DNA of 64,000 nucleotides from an uncultured Enterobacteriaceae bacterium (GTDB lineage Bacteria > Pseudomonadota > Gammaproteobacteria > Enterobacterales > Enterobacteriaceae): positions 211,711-275,710 of the forward strand of contig CAKZHC010000011.1 in NCBI GenBank assembly GCA_936920625.1. Direction: 5' to 3'. The translations under genes were made by a program, and so were the position numbers. This document shows positions 1 to 9,290 of the stretch, one piece after another. A model generated the notes under the pieces. That model saw only the letters and a list, made by a program, of their open reading frames with translations. It made no database searches and was not told the DNA's origin. Each line of letters begins with the position of its first letter. Positions within the stretch are counted from its first letter, which is position 1.

Positions 1-343
1 TTATGTTCATAAACGCGATATTCTCATGCATTGAAATGTCATAGTAGTTTAGCGCCTATTAACTAACCGGGGCAGAGGTATTTACAGCTTTATGCTCACG
101 GCCGCAGAATCATGGTGAATATAAATCATCCTGCGATTTGTACCGCAAAATGATAACAGTATTCGTGATTTTACCATTTAATATCAAATAGTTGATCGCA
201 AAGATGAATGCCAGTAGCAAAAGTGATATCTGAAAGATAAAGATATTGAATACGGTTAAGTAGTACGATGTTATGTAAAACGACATCTGGCAGAGCAGCG
301 CTGCGAAGAAACCTGCTTTTTATCACTGATTCAGGACCACACC
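1..343. other. Gene-free stretch upstream of ygfZ
   Basis: No open frame here resembles a known protein. In E. coli the divergent sdhE gene begins about this far from ygfZ, but the minus strand shows no SdhE-like start within the window, so that gene is either further left or absent. The stretch should contain the ygfZ promoter; I cannot place it with confidence. Confidence 0.5.
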
Positions 344-1333
344 ATGACTCGTCTTGTTTTCCCCCCCCATCATCCATCAGCTTCATCGCGTCTGCCCCTC
401 ACTCTGATCTCTCTGGAAGAGTGGGCGCTAGTCACAGTCAATGGATCAGATAGTATAAGTTATCTGCAGGGGCAATTAACACTGGATATCACCGCATTAA
501 CCAAATCACAGCACCGCCTTGCGGCACATTGCGATGCCAAAGGTAAAATGTGGAGCACTCTGCGTCTGTTCTGGCGTGGTGACTCTCTGGCTTATCTGGT
601 GCGCCATAGCCTGGTTGATAAACAGACTGCCGAGCTTAAAAAGTATGCCGTTTTTGCCAAAGTTACTATCACCGTTAGCACTGACATAATTTTGTTAGGC
701 ATTGCAGGATTTGGTGCTCGTGCCGCCCTGGAACAGTTGTTCTCACTACTGCCTGATGCCGAAACAGAAGTGGTACAGCAAGATGAAACCACCCTGCTGT
801 TGTTTAGCGAGCCAGCAGAACGCTTCCTTCTGGTAACATCGGTGAATAAAGCTCTCGTGGTACAGCGGGCTCTGGAAAATGCTGTCCGGGTAAATGACAG
901 CCAGCAGTGGCTGGCACTAGACATTGAAGCGGGTTTTCCTGTTATTGATTTAAGCACCAGCGGGCAGTTCATTCCTCAGGCCACCAATCTCCAGGCATTA
1001 AATGCCATTAGTTTTCGTAAAGGATGCTATACCGGTCAGGAGATGGTTGCTCGCGCCAAATACCGGGGCGCTAACAAACGTGCCCTTTACTGGCTGGCGG
1101 GTACAGCGAGTCAGACTCCCGTGAGCGGTGATGCTCTGGAAATCGGCATTGGTGATAACTGGCGGCGCACGGGCACCATAACACAAGTCTGCCGGCTGGA
1201 TGATGGCCATCTTTGGATTCAGGCGGTACTGAATAATGATCTGGATGACAGTACCCCAGTTCGGGTACAGGGTGATACCAGAAGCAGCCTGACAATTCAG
1301 CGGCTGCCCTACATGCTGACGGATGGGTCATGA
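344..1333 (+). CDS. ygfZ: Folate-dependent Fe-S cluster repair protein YgfZ
   Basis: YgfZ is a tetrahydrofolate-binding protein of the GcvT-like fold that supports the activity and repair of certain iron-sulfur enzymes, such as the tRNA-modifying enzyme MiaB. The 329-residue product aligns along its whole length with E. coli YgfZ (326 residues). It carries the family signature KGCYTGQE (about residues 226-233), whose cysteine is essential in the family, followed by the conserved stretch MVARAKYRGANKRAL. The start at 344 is preceded by AGGA seven bases upstream. The divergent sdhE found in E. coli is not visible. The gene looks intact. Confidence 0.96.
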   Translation: MTRLVFPPHHPSASSRLPLTLISLEEWALVTVNGSDSISYLQGQLTLDITALTKSQHRLAAHCDAKGKMWSTLRLFWRGDSLAYLVRHSLVDKQTAELKKYAVFAKVTITVSTDIILLGIAGFGARAALEQLFSLLPDAETEVVQQDETTLLLFSEPAERFLLVTSVNKALVVQRALENAVRVNDSQQWLALDIEAGFPVIDLSTSGQFIPQATNLQALNAISFRKGCYTGQEMVARAKYRGANKRALYWLAGTASQTPVSGDALEIGIGDNWRRTGTITQVCRLDDGHLWIQAVLNNDLDDSTPVRVQGDTRSSLTIQRLPYMLTDGS

Positions 1334-1388
1334 TACAGGGAGCCTGACTGCAGAATGGCAGAACAGGGAGATCTGCCATTTTATTTGG

Positions 1389-2105
1389 CTATGTCACAGC
1401 AGGCTGCCCGACAAAACCAGCGTTTAGGGTATATGTGACTGGTGTCACTGTAAGTTGCATTTCCCCGTCATTTCTAACGCCAGTAATTTTAATGCTCCTG
1501 AGATCGGGCACAACAATTTCACTTGGAAACACCGATGGTTTGTACGTCGTTGCCACAGCAACAACGAGCGCCCCTGCACGATGACCTGCTTCGATTCCGC
1601 CCGGTGCGTCCTCAATTACCAGACAACGGCGGATATCAACTCCCAGCTTTGCAGCTGCCTGCAGATACCCTTCAGGATCTGGCTTTCCCGTCCGAACCTT
1701 TTCGGCAGTTATCAATACACGGGGTTCAGGAAGTCCGCAGTAAGCCAGCCTTGTTGTTGCAATGTTCATGGTCGACGACGTCACAATTGCCCATCTGTCT
1801 TCCGGAATCGTGAGAATTAGCTCTTTCGCGCCAGGAATCGTCGTGACATGGCTCTCTGTAGCCTCCTGCGCAGTAAACAGATCTACAGCAGCTTTGATAT
1901 CGGCATCATCACCCAGAATGCTGCGCGCGGTATCTTCCGGCCGGCGGCCATGCGACTGGTCGATGACTGACTGAGGTTCCAGTCCATAATGCCGGGCCCG
2001 GCAGGACCAGATTCGTGCGCAAGCGCTGCTGGAATCAATCAGAGTGCGATCCATATCAAATAATATCGCATCAACCTCAATAGTGCTTTCACCAGAATTA
2101 TTCAT
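1389..2105 (-). CDS. HAD-superfamily sugar phosphatase (HxpA/YfbT-like)
   Basis: This is a haloacid dehalogenase-like phosphatase, cytoplasmic, probably acting on small sugar phosphates. Motif I is DMDRT at residues 17-21 (the usual G of DxDGT is R here). Motif II is TSS at 109-111, motif III is K141 in GKPDP, and motif IV is IEDAPGG with E165/D166. The closest relatives I recognise are the E. coli hexitol-phosphatase group (YfbT/HxpA), with which it shares the C-terminal ITV-type strand. The start has a clear AGGAG. It is not part of the E. coli ygfZ neighbourhood and may be an insertion specific to this lineage. Substrate unknown. Confidence 0.8.
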   Translation of the reverse strand: MNNSGESTIEVDAILFDMDRTLIDSSSACARIWSCRARHYGLEPQSVIDQSHGRRPEDTARSILGDDADIKAAVDLFTAQEATESHVTTIPGAKELILTIPEDRWAIVTSSTMNIATTRLAYCGLPEPRVLITAEKVRTGKPDPEGYLQAAAKLGVDIRRCLVIEDAPGGIEAGHRAGALVVAVATTYKPSVFPSEIVVPDLRSIKITGVRNDGEMQLTVTPVTYTLNAGFVGQPAVT

Positions 2106-2559
2106 CGATTTTCTCCTGTAAATTAAACCAGACTTTTACCTGCATAAAATCTGCTTCAGCTCAGACGATGATGAATGACTTCGTAACGAGCAGAGCTCTA
2201 ATTACAGAACATAATCGTTTCCGTCGCATAAGATGCAAACGCACCTAGGTATACGGCACCAGACACGCCTTTTTTATTCCGCTTTTGACTAAGCATAAAA
2301 TCAGTGGTTCCATCAACTGACCCCCGCGACACGATAAAAATAATGCTTCTTTTCTGCATCATCTCTTGTGCATTATGCGGACTTAAAAATAAGCTAAGTA
2401 CCAGCGTAAACACATCCGTATCACTTCAACGGGGTAATGACGCCGTTTATAAGATTCTCTGACTCAACACATCTCTGCGTATCGGTGGAAAAGTGAAAAA
2501 AACAGCAGAATGGTACGGCTACACCGTTACTGATTTTTGATTATTAGCAACATAACCTT
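2106..2559. other. Intergenic, no gene seen
   Basis: About 450 bases between the HAD phosphatase and trhA. The only frame of note, on the minus strand at 2198-2413, has no family resemblance and no convincing ribosome binding site. I see nothing further that can be supported. Confidence 0.4.
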
Positions 2560-3213
2560 TTATTTCACATAAAGGTAAATCGAGAAGAAGTGACAGACAC
2601 AGCCACCCAAAACAAAGCCGTGCCAGATAGCGTGATGGTAAGGGATCTTTTTACCAACATAAAAAATCACACCAAAAGAATAGATGATGCCCCCTGCTAC
2701 CAGTAATCCCAAGCTCCAGGGTGACAGCGCTATCGCGAGCTGCCAGACAATGATTAGCGAAAGCCAGCCCATACTTAGATAGGTTATCAGCGAAAGTGCC
2801 GGAAAACGGTGAATACACGCTATTTTAAACACCACACCGGCCAGTGCTAATAACCAGATAATCACCATCAAAATATGGGCCAGCAGCGAATTCAGGGCTA
2901 TCGCCAGAAAAGGAGTATACGTGCCGGCAATCAACAGATAAATCGCACAATGGTCAACTTTCTTAAGCCATAGTTTGGCACGCGGGTGAGTAATAGCATG
3001 GTAGAGCGTTGAAGCGAGGAACAGTAGTATAATACTGCCGCCATAAACGCTATAACTAATAATTGCAGCCGCACCGGCTTTCATATCGGCTGCCTGAATT
3101 AGCATCAGTACCAAGCCGGCAATGCCCAGAATACATCCGATACCATGGCTAATGCTATTAGCAATCTCTTCAGCCAGCAAATAGCCTGGTGCCAAACCGG
3201 AACTATTAGTCAT
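2560..3213 (-). CDS. trhA: Hemolysin III family membrane protein TrhA (YqfA)
   Basis: Seven-transmembrane protein of the hemolysin III / PAQR-related family in the inner membrane. In E. coli (YqfA/TrhA) it affects membrane energetics and lipid homeostasis. Family hallmarks are visible: EEIANSISHGIG near the N-terminus, ASTLYHA around residue 75, LKKVDHCAIYLLIAGTYTPF in the middle and the C-terminal HAIWHGFVLGG. An upstream in-frame ATG exists at 3225. I prefer the one at 3213 because GGAG sits six bases before it and it gives 217 residues, close to E. coli (219). Gene intact. Confidence 0.93.
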   Translation of the reverse strand: MTNSSGLAPGYLLAEEIANSISHGIGCILGIAGLVLMLIQAADMKAGAAAIISYSVYGGSIILLFLASTLYHAITHPRAKLWLKKVDHCAIYLLIAGTYTPFLAIALNSLLAHILMVIIWLLALAGVVFKIACIHRFPALSLITYLSMGWLSLIIVWQLAIALSPWSLGLLVAGGIIYSFGVIFYVGKKIPYHHAIWHGFVLGGCVCHFFSIYLYVK

Positions 3214-3432
3214 AATCAGCTCCATGTAACATCTGAAATTCCCCCAGATTCATCTGGCACCCGTCAACTGACTTAACGTGTGCACAGCTTAGCGCAATAG
3301 CCATTTTATATGCATTTGCAGGCCACGAAATAGGCTTATAGCTGTAACACAGTTTGCAGAACTTAGCAGTCGGCTATTTCCCGAATGCTGATACTTTATT
3401 CATTCCTGCCCGGTTATTCAGAAAGAGGTACC

Positions 3433-3800
3433 ATGGCCACCGGAGTATTATTGTCACTGCTGGCCACGGTTCATGCAAAATTACACTTCTGGCGCTCCTG
3501 CAACAACGAGGTTTTCCATGCCCATCTGAAGCTGGCAGTGCGATTGTTCAGGATAAAATTACTGGAGAAAAACGCGGCCATGAGGAGATAGCATGGCCTT
3601 TGCTGAACTTATGTTGTGCCAGGATTTGTGCTCATATCATGGCGGCTAAACGGTTGTAAGACGTATTTTTCAACAGCGGGCTGCCAGATGTTACGGGTTA
3701 TCTGAACCTGTATAAGTTATCAATACCTCAGCATTTGAAAAAGGTTATAGCGATATTTCGCTATTGTGATCAGGTATTCATTGCCCCGCCCTTCATCCTC
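3433..3800 (+). pseudogene. Relic of an AAA-family NTPase (AAA_28-like)
   Basis: The plus strand holds disconnected pieces of a P-loop NTPase. From about 3447 one frame reads SIIVTAGHGSCKITLLALL, a corrupted Walker A (family pattern TGGPGSGKTTL). It continues RGFPCPSEAGSAIVQDK, the typical second block of PF13521-type ATPases. That frame hits a stop at 3659. In a shifted frame from about 3664 the reading VFFNSGLPDVTGYLNL, followed by FRYCDQVFIAPP, continues the same protein. Two or more frameshifts, a degenerate P-loop and an early end beside gcvP make this a pseudogene. Family assignment rests on motif memory only. Confidence 0.7.
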
Positions 3801-3831
3801 AATCCCGGCTGCTACTGCCCGTCATCACATG

Positions 3832-6714
3832 TCAGTCCTGAAGATAATCGTTTACCGGCACACAGGCGCAGAACAGGTTGCGGTCGCCATATAGATCGTC
3901 AAGACGTTTGACCGCAGGCCAGTATTTGTTTTCATAGCCCATTGGGAATACCGCCAGTTCACGACTGTAGGGGTGTGTCCATTCGCCTGCTATCTCCCGT
4001 TCGGTATGAGGCGCGTTTATCAGTGGATTATCTTCAGCCGGCCACTCACCCGCTTTGATACGATCAATTTCTGAACGGATAGCCAGCATAGCGCTGATGA
4101 AACGGTCCAGTTCAGTTTTACTTTCAGATTCAGTCGGTTCTATCATCAACGTGCCCGCTACCGGAAAGGACATCGTGGGCGCGTGAAAACCATAATCGAT
4201 GAGCCGTTTTGCAATATCCATTTCACTAATTCCTGTGTGTGCTTTAATCGGACGAATGTCGAGAATACACTCATGAGCGACCCGCCCATTATGGCCGGTG
4301 TAGAGTACCGGAAAAGCGGGCGCAAGCCGGGTTGCAATGTAGTTGGCATTTAGCATCGCTATCTGGCTTGATTTTTTAAGCCCCTCTGTTCCCATCATGC
4401 GAATATACATCCAGCTTATTGGCAGAATAGAAGCGCTGCCGAACGGAGCAGCAGAAACAGCACCATTTTTGGCGATCATGCCGTTTATCTTCACCACACT
4501 GTGGCCGGGCACAAAAGGAGCCAGATGGGCTTTGACGCCGATTGGACCCATTCCTGGGCCACCACCGCCATGAGGGATGCAAAAGGTTTTGTGCAGGTTA
4601 AGGTGAGAAACATCAGCTCCAATGTAGCCGGGTGTGGTTATTCCAAGCTGGGCATTCATATTAGCCCCGTCAAGGTAAACCTGGCCGCCATACTGATGAA
4701 CAATCTGGCAGACCTCGCGGATGCTCTCTTCATAAACACCGTGCGTGGAGGGATAAGTCACCATGATGCAGGCGAGTGTGTCGTCTGCCTGCGCCGCTTT
4801 ACGTTGTAGGTCTTCCAGATCGATACTGCCCTGTTTATCGCAGGCCACCACCACCACACGCATCCCCGCCATCTGAGCAGAGGCCGGATTTGTTCCATGC
4901 GCTGAAGCGGGTATCAGGCAGATATGTCGCTTATCCTGGCCACAGCTTTGATGATAGCGGCGTATCGCCAGCAAGCCGGCATATTCCCCCTGAGCGCCAG
5001 AGTTTGGTTGCATGCAAAGTGCATCATAACCCGTTAATTGTAACAACCACGCTGAAAGCTGGCTTATCATCTGCAAATAGCCAGCCGCCTGATCGGGCGG
5101 ACAAAAAGGGTGCAGGCTGGCAAATTCAGGCCAGGTAATAGGCATCATCTCAGCCACAGCATTCAGCTTCATCGTGCACGATCCCAGAGGGATCATTGCC
5201 TGATTTAGTGCCAGATCTTTTTTCTCAAGCCGGTGCATATACCGCATCATCTCGGTTTCGCTGTGGTAAGCATTGAAAACCTCATGCGTTAGCAGTGGCT
5301 CCTGTCGCAGCAGTGCATCGGGAATGGCAGATGAGTGGTTCATCAGTTCACTATCGAGTACGTCAATATCCAGCCGGTGATGATCACCCACTAAAATAGC
5401 AAACAGCATGGCAATGTCATCACGGGTAGTCGTTTCATCGAGCGTGATGCCAATAGCGTGATCAATGTCACTACGCAAATTGGCACCAAAACTGACTGCA
5501 CGCTCGAGAACATCAGCTTTGTTGTCAACTTCTACTGTCAGGGTATCAAACCAGTGATGATGACGGATAGTAAGGCCAGACTTTTTCAGCCCCGCAGCCA
5601 GAATAGTGGTCAGACGGTGTATTCGGCTTGCAATACGCACCAACCCCTGCGGACCATGCCAGACAGCATACATTCCCGCTATATTTGCCAGCAGCACCTG
5701 AGAGGTGCAGATGTTGGAATTTGCTTTCTCGCGGCGGATATGCTGTTCGCGAGTCTGCATTGCCATACGCAGGGCAATTTTGCCGGAAGCATCACGCGAT
5801 ACACCAATAATGCGCCCTGGCAGCGCGCGTTTGTATTCATCACGAGTGGCGAAGAACGCCGCATGCGGACCGCCATAGCCCATTGGCACGCCAAAGCGCT
5901 GAGCAGACCCAAAAACAATATCTGCTCCCTGCCTGCCAGGAGCTTCAAGCAGGACTAATGCCATAAAGTCTGCCGCCATACAAACTACCAGCTGACGGGC
6001 TTTCATCCTGGTTATCAGCTGACGATAATCATGCAGCTCGCCCGTTGTACCAATCTGCTGTAACAACACGCCAAACAAGCTCTCATGATTGTCCACCTCT
6101 TCAGGCTTACCAATAATCAACTCAAAACCAAAGGTTTCAGCTCGGGTACGCACAACATCCAGCGTTTGCGGATGCACATCATCAGCAATAAAGAAACTAT
6201 TTTTTGCCGGAGCCTGCTTACTAATGCGCCTTGCCATTGACATCGCTTCTGCCGCTGCGGTCGCTTCGTCAAGCAGCGACGCCGAGGCCAGGTCCAGTCC
6301 CGTCAGGTCAAGCGTGACCTGCTGAAAATTGAGTAATGCTTCCAGCCGCCCCTGAGAGACTTCTGGCTGATACGGGGTATAGGCCGTGTACCAGCCGGGA
6401 TTTTCCAGAATATTGCGCTGGATGACTGGCGGAGTCAGTACCGGGGTGTATCCCATACCGATAAAAGATTTAATAAGTTGATTCTTACTGGCCATAGCTC
6501 CAAGTTCCGCCAGCGCCTGATGCTCAGTTGCTGCATCAATGTTGTAATTTTGTTCTGGCAGCTGAATATCCGCAGGTACAATAGATGCAGTCAATTCATC
6601 TAGGGTGTTGCAGCAGATTGTTTCCAGCATTTCCTGCTGCTGTCTGGTACAAGGGCCAATATGACGCTGAGTAAATGCAGCCTTATCTTCAAGCTGGCGG
6701 AGGGTCTGAGTCAT
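3832..6714 (-). CDS. gcvP: Glycine dehydrogenase (decarboxylating), P-protein
   Basis: GcvP is the PLP enzyme of the cytoplasmic glycine cleavage system. It decarboxylates glycine and passes the aminomethyl group to the lipoyl arm of GcvH. At 960 residues it matches E. coli GcvP (957) from the first residues onward. The PLP lysine is K709 in the motif NLHKTFCIPHGGGG, and the glycine-rich loop follows it directly. The N-terminal half carries the regulatory-fold block ending in REQHIRREKANSNICTSQ. It is the last gene of gcvT-gcvH-gcvP, with 78 bases after gcvH. Intact. Confidence 0.98.
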   Translation of the reverse strand: MTQTLRQLEDKAAFTQRHIGPCTRQQQEMLETICCNTLDELTASIVPADIQLPEQNYNIDAATEHQALAELGAMASKNQLIKSFIGMGYTPVLTPPVIQRNILENPGWYTAYTPYQPEVSQGRLEALLNFQQVTLDLTGLDLASASLLDEATAAAEAMSMARRISKQAPAKNSFFIADDVHPQTLDVVRTRAETFGFELIIGKPEEVDNHESLFGVLLQQIGTTGELHDYRQLITRMKARQLVVCMAADFMALVLLEAPGRQGADIVFGSAQRFGVPMGYGGPHAAFFATRDEYKRALPGRIIGVSRDASGKIALRMAMQTREQHIRREKANSNICTSQVLLANIAGMYAVWHGPQGLVRIASRIHRLTTILAAGLKKSGLTIRHHHWFDTLTVEVDNKADVLERAVSFGANLRSDIDHAIGITLDETTTRDDIAMLFAILVGDHHRLDIDVLDSELMNHSSAIPDALLRQEPLLTHEVFNAYHSETEMMRYMHRLEKKDLALNQAMIPLGSCTMKLNAVAEMMPITWPEFASLHPFCPPDQAAGYLQMISQLSAWLLQLTGYDALCMQPNSGAQGEYAGLLAIRRYHQSCGQDKRHICLIPASAHGTNPASAQMAGMRVVVVACDKQGSIDLEDLQRKAAQADDTLACIMVTYPSTHGVYEESIREVCQIVHQYGGQVYLDGANMNAQLGITTPGYIGADVSHLNLHKTFCIPHGGGGPGMGPIGVKAHLAPFVPGHSVVKINGMIAKNGAVSAAPFGSASILPISWMYIRMMGTEGLKKSSQIAMLNANYIATRLAPAFPVLYTGHNGRVAHECILDIRPIKAHTGISEMDIAKRLIDYGFHAPTMSFPVAGTLMIEPTESESKTELDRFISAMLAIRSEIDRIKAGEWPAEDNPLINAPHTEREIAGEWTHPYSRELAVFPMGYENKYWPAVKRLDDLYGDRNLFCACVPVNDYLQD

Positions 6715-6792
6715 TAGTACTAAATCCTGATGTTGCTTACGTCGGTAGAAAGTATTTGGCAGCCAGCCAATTTAACGCCGCCGGTACTGGAA

Positions 6793-7179
6793 TTAATCGT
6801 CGATGAGTTTCTTATAGTCACTGGCACCCATCAGCGAATTCCACTGCGTCTCATCACTGGCTCTGACTTTAAATAACCAGCCCTCCGAATACGGGTCGCT
6901 ATTGATAAGTTCGGGTTTGTCTGCCAGCGTGCTGTTGACATCAACAATTTCACCACTGATGGGAATATAGATATCAGAAGCTGCTTTAACCGACTCCGCT
7001 ACAGCGCACTCATCACCCGCGCTGAAGGTAGTACCCTCTTCTGGCAATTCAACGAAAACCATGTCGCCCAGTGTCCCCTGAGCGTAGTCCGTTATACCGA
7101 CGGTATAAATACCACCCTCTTCTCTGCGCACCCACTCATGAGTTTCACAATATTTCAGTTCATCTGGCAGACTGCTCAT
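6793..7179 (-). CDS. gcvH: Glycine cleavage system H protein
   Basis: GcvH is the small lipoylated carrier that shuttles the aminomethyl intermediate between GcvP, GcvT and the lipoamide dehydrogenase. The lipoyl-attachment lysine is K65 in ESVKAASD, numbered from the start chosen here. I chose the ATG at 7179 (128 residues, MSSLPDELKY) over one six bases upstream. The AGGAG lies nine bases before it, and E. coli GcvH begins MSNVPAELKY at the aligned position. Middle gene of the gcv operon. Intact. Confidence 0.96.
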   Translation of the reverse strand: MSSLPDELKYCETHEWVRREEGGIYTVGITDYAQGTLGDMVFVELPEEGTTFSAGDECAVAESVKAASDIYIPISGEIVDVNSTLADKPELINSDPYSEGWLFKVRASDETQWNSLMGASDYKKLIDD

Positions 7180-7302
7180 TGCCATGCTCTCCTGTAGATA
7201 GAATATGTTGACTGTGCCCGCAGATTGCAGGCAGTACCAGAACGGTAACTTACTGCGCCATGTCCTTTCCGGACAAAACTGGAAAGATAATGGCCAGGCG
7301 TT

Positions 7303-8397
7303 TTACACCAGTGCCTTTCCATTGCGAACAAAAACCGGTTTAGTGACTTTCACGGTAGTACGATGATTACGTATTTGGGCCCACGCCTGGCTGCCTGCAC
7401 CCTTCGGGGCACGCGCCAGAGCGATACTGCAGTTCAGTGTAGGCGACCAAGATCCGCTGGTGATCCTGCCCTCACAGGTATTACCCTGATCGTCGGTAAA
7501 GTAGACTTCCTGACCACTGCGTAAAATCCCTCTTTCATACATCACAAGGCCAACAAGCTGCTCCGTGCCCTCCTGACGTAATATCTCCAGAGCGTCACGC
7601 CCAATAAAACGACGGCCCTGCGATTGCCAGCTAACACTCCAGCCCATGTTAGCAGCCAGTGGAGAGACGTTCTCATCCATCTCCTGGCCATAAAGATTCA
7701 TTCCTGCTTCCAGGCGTAATGTGTCGCGGGCGCCTAAGCCCACAGGCCGGACACCGGCGTCAAGAAGCCGCTGCCAGAATTCCGCCGCCTGCTCACAAGG
7801 GAGAGCAATTTCATAGCCAGTTTCACCGGTATATCCTGTAGTGGCGATAAAAAGATTATCCGCCTGAACGCTGCAAAACGGCTTCATTCCGGCAATAGCG
7901 GCGCACTGACTGGAGTTTAACAAAGACTGTGCTTTTTGCCGGGCGTTAGGGCCCTGGACAGCAATCAGAGCTAAATCATCACGTTCAATGATTTCGATGC
8001 CCCATGTGTCTGAAACTGAGTGGATCCATAACAGATCTTTCTCACGTGTAGCGGAGTTAACTATTAGCCTGAAAGCATGCTCCGCTATAAAATAAACAAT
8101 TAAATCGTCAATGACCCCTGCCGAATCATTGAGCATAGCGGTATAGAGCGCTTTTCCCGGCTGGGCCAGCCTGGCAATATCATTTGCCAGTAAAATACGC
8201 AAAAATTCACCAACTCGTGCGCCATGGAGATCAATTATGGTCATATGGGAGACATCGAACATGCCCGCATCATTGCGCACTGAGTGGTGCTCATCAAGCT
8301 GAGATCCATAGTGCAGTGGCATCATCCAGCCATGAAAATCAACCATGCGGGCAGCACATATCTGATGTTGTTCAAACAAAGAGGTCTGTCGACTCAT
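7303..8397 (-). CDS. gcvT: Aminomethyltransferase, glycine cleavage T protein
   Basis: GcvT transfers the methylene group from aminomethyl-GcvH to tetrahydrofolate, releasing ammonia and giving 5,10-methylene-THF. The protein aligns throughout with E. coli GcvT: MVDFHGWMMPLHYGSQ near the N-terminus, DVSHM around residue 48, and GARDTLRLEAGMNLYGQEMD in the folate-binding core. A TTG further upstream (8412) would add five residues. The ATG at 8397 gives 364 residues, the same as E. coli, so I use it. First gene of gcvTHP; the promoter must lie in the AT-rich stretch upstream. Confidence 0.97.
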   Translation of the reverse strand: MSRQTSLFEQHQICAARMVDFHGWMMPLHYGSQLDEHHSVRNDAGMFDVSHMTIIDLHGARVGEFLRILLANDIARLAQPGKALYTAMLNDSAGVIDDLIVYFIAEHAFRLIVNSATREKDLLWIHSVSDTWGIEIIERDDLALIAVQGPNARQKAQSLLNSSQCAAIAGMKPFCSVQADNLFIATTGYTGETGYEIALPCEQAAEFWQRLLDAGVRPVGLGARDTLRLEAGMNLYGQEMDENVSPLAANMGWSVSWQSQGRRFIGRDALEILRQEGTEQLVGLVMYERGILRSGQEVYFTDDQGNTCEGRITSGSWSPTLNCSIALARAPKGAGSQAWAQIRNHRTTVKVTKPVFVRNGKALV

Positions 8398-8847
8398 GTT
8401 ATTTTTAACCAATTTTCTGCTTTTTTAAGAAGGATTTTCGAAATAAAAAATTGTTATATGGCTGATGAAGGTATCATCGTTTATGCCAGTTAACCATAAA
8501 TAAAACACGGGTAACATTGCACTAAATACTCACCTCCGAATAACATCAGATTGATACTTTAGAAAAGATGTATTATCGATTGTCAGTTGCTGTTTTTGCG
8601 GGAAGTGAAAAAGCAAGATTATCTTCGAAAAAGAGCAATTACTGACAGTAAAATAACGCCGGATAAGGAGATATTACATTATGAAAAATAATTGTTTTTA
8701 AATATTAGGATTAGAATATTTTATCTTTTTAGTACACCCTAGTAGCAGGGCAAAGACCTGTTATGCAGCGCATCCTCAGGCGAACATAAGGAGATAATAA
8801 ATCCCGGCAGATATACATTGCATGGCGCAGCACTGAAACGGCTATTT
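8398..8847. other. gcv upstream region
   Basis: AT-rich, without a supportable reading frame. It should contain the gcvTHP promoter, which in E. coli is controlled by GcvA, Lrp and PurR; I cannot place individual operators. I looked for the paired aptamers of a glycine riboswitch and do not recognise them. Confidence 0.35.
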
Positions 8848-9250
8848 ATGGCGAAAAACCCTGCCAGCATTATCTTTTGCAGCCACACTCATCATCTCTA
8901 TGCCGTTACCTGTTGTATCTGCCAGACTGCCGGGACCGTAACCAGATAAAAGTAAACATATCTTCTCATTTTTTAGAACTTTCAGAAAGTAATGGTAAAC
9001 AAATGTGTTATACCCTGTCGCGGTTATGGGCAATCGTCTGGTCGAACTGCTTTCCACGCTCAGGCCAGAGGCGCCCGCTCCGCAGTATCCCTCTGGCGAA
9101 TTGCTTAGAAAAGGGACTAACCAACCCGAACAAGTTGATGTGTGGTTCAACAGGCTGAATGAGCTGGCCACGAAGCGGGTAAGGATTGAGAAGTCATGCA
9201 TCTTTCACAGCGCAGAGTACAGCTCACCGCCAAATGAAGAACAAAAAATA
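8848..9250 (+). pseudogene. Possible degraded gene for a secreted protein
   Basis: An ATG at 8848 opens with MAKN. In the neighbouring frame the following codons read TLPALSFAATLIISMPLPVV then SA, a convincing Sec signal peptide with an A-type cleavage site. The frame breaks at a TAA soon after. Further on, another frame (9005-9253) stays open and reads like soluble protein (VDVWFNRLNELATKRVRI). This pattern suggests a frameshifted periplasmic protein gene inserted between gcvT and ubiI. I do not recognise the family, and chance open frames cannot be excluded. Confidence 0.28.
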
Positions 9251-9290
9251 TAACAAAAAGCGTTCAGAATGATATAAACGGAATTAGGGA

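Noticed and set aside
2198..2413. 71-codon minus-strand frame between the HAD phosphatase and trhA
   Set aside because: No conserved features and no ribosome binding site.
8398..8847. Glycine riboswitch before gcvT
   Set aside because: I could not find the paired aptamer cores, and enterobacterial gcvTHP is normally controlled by GcvA and Lrp rather than a riboswitch.
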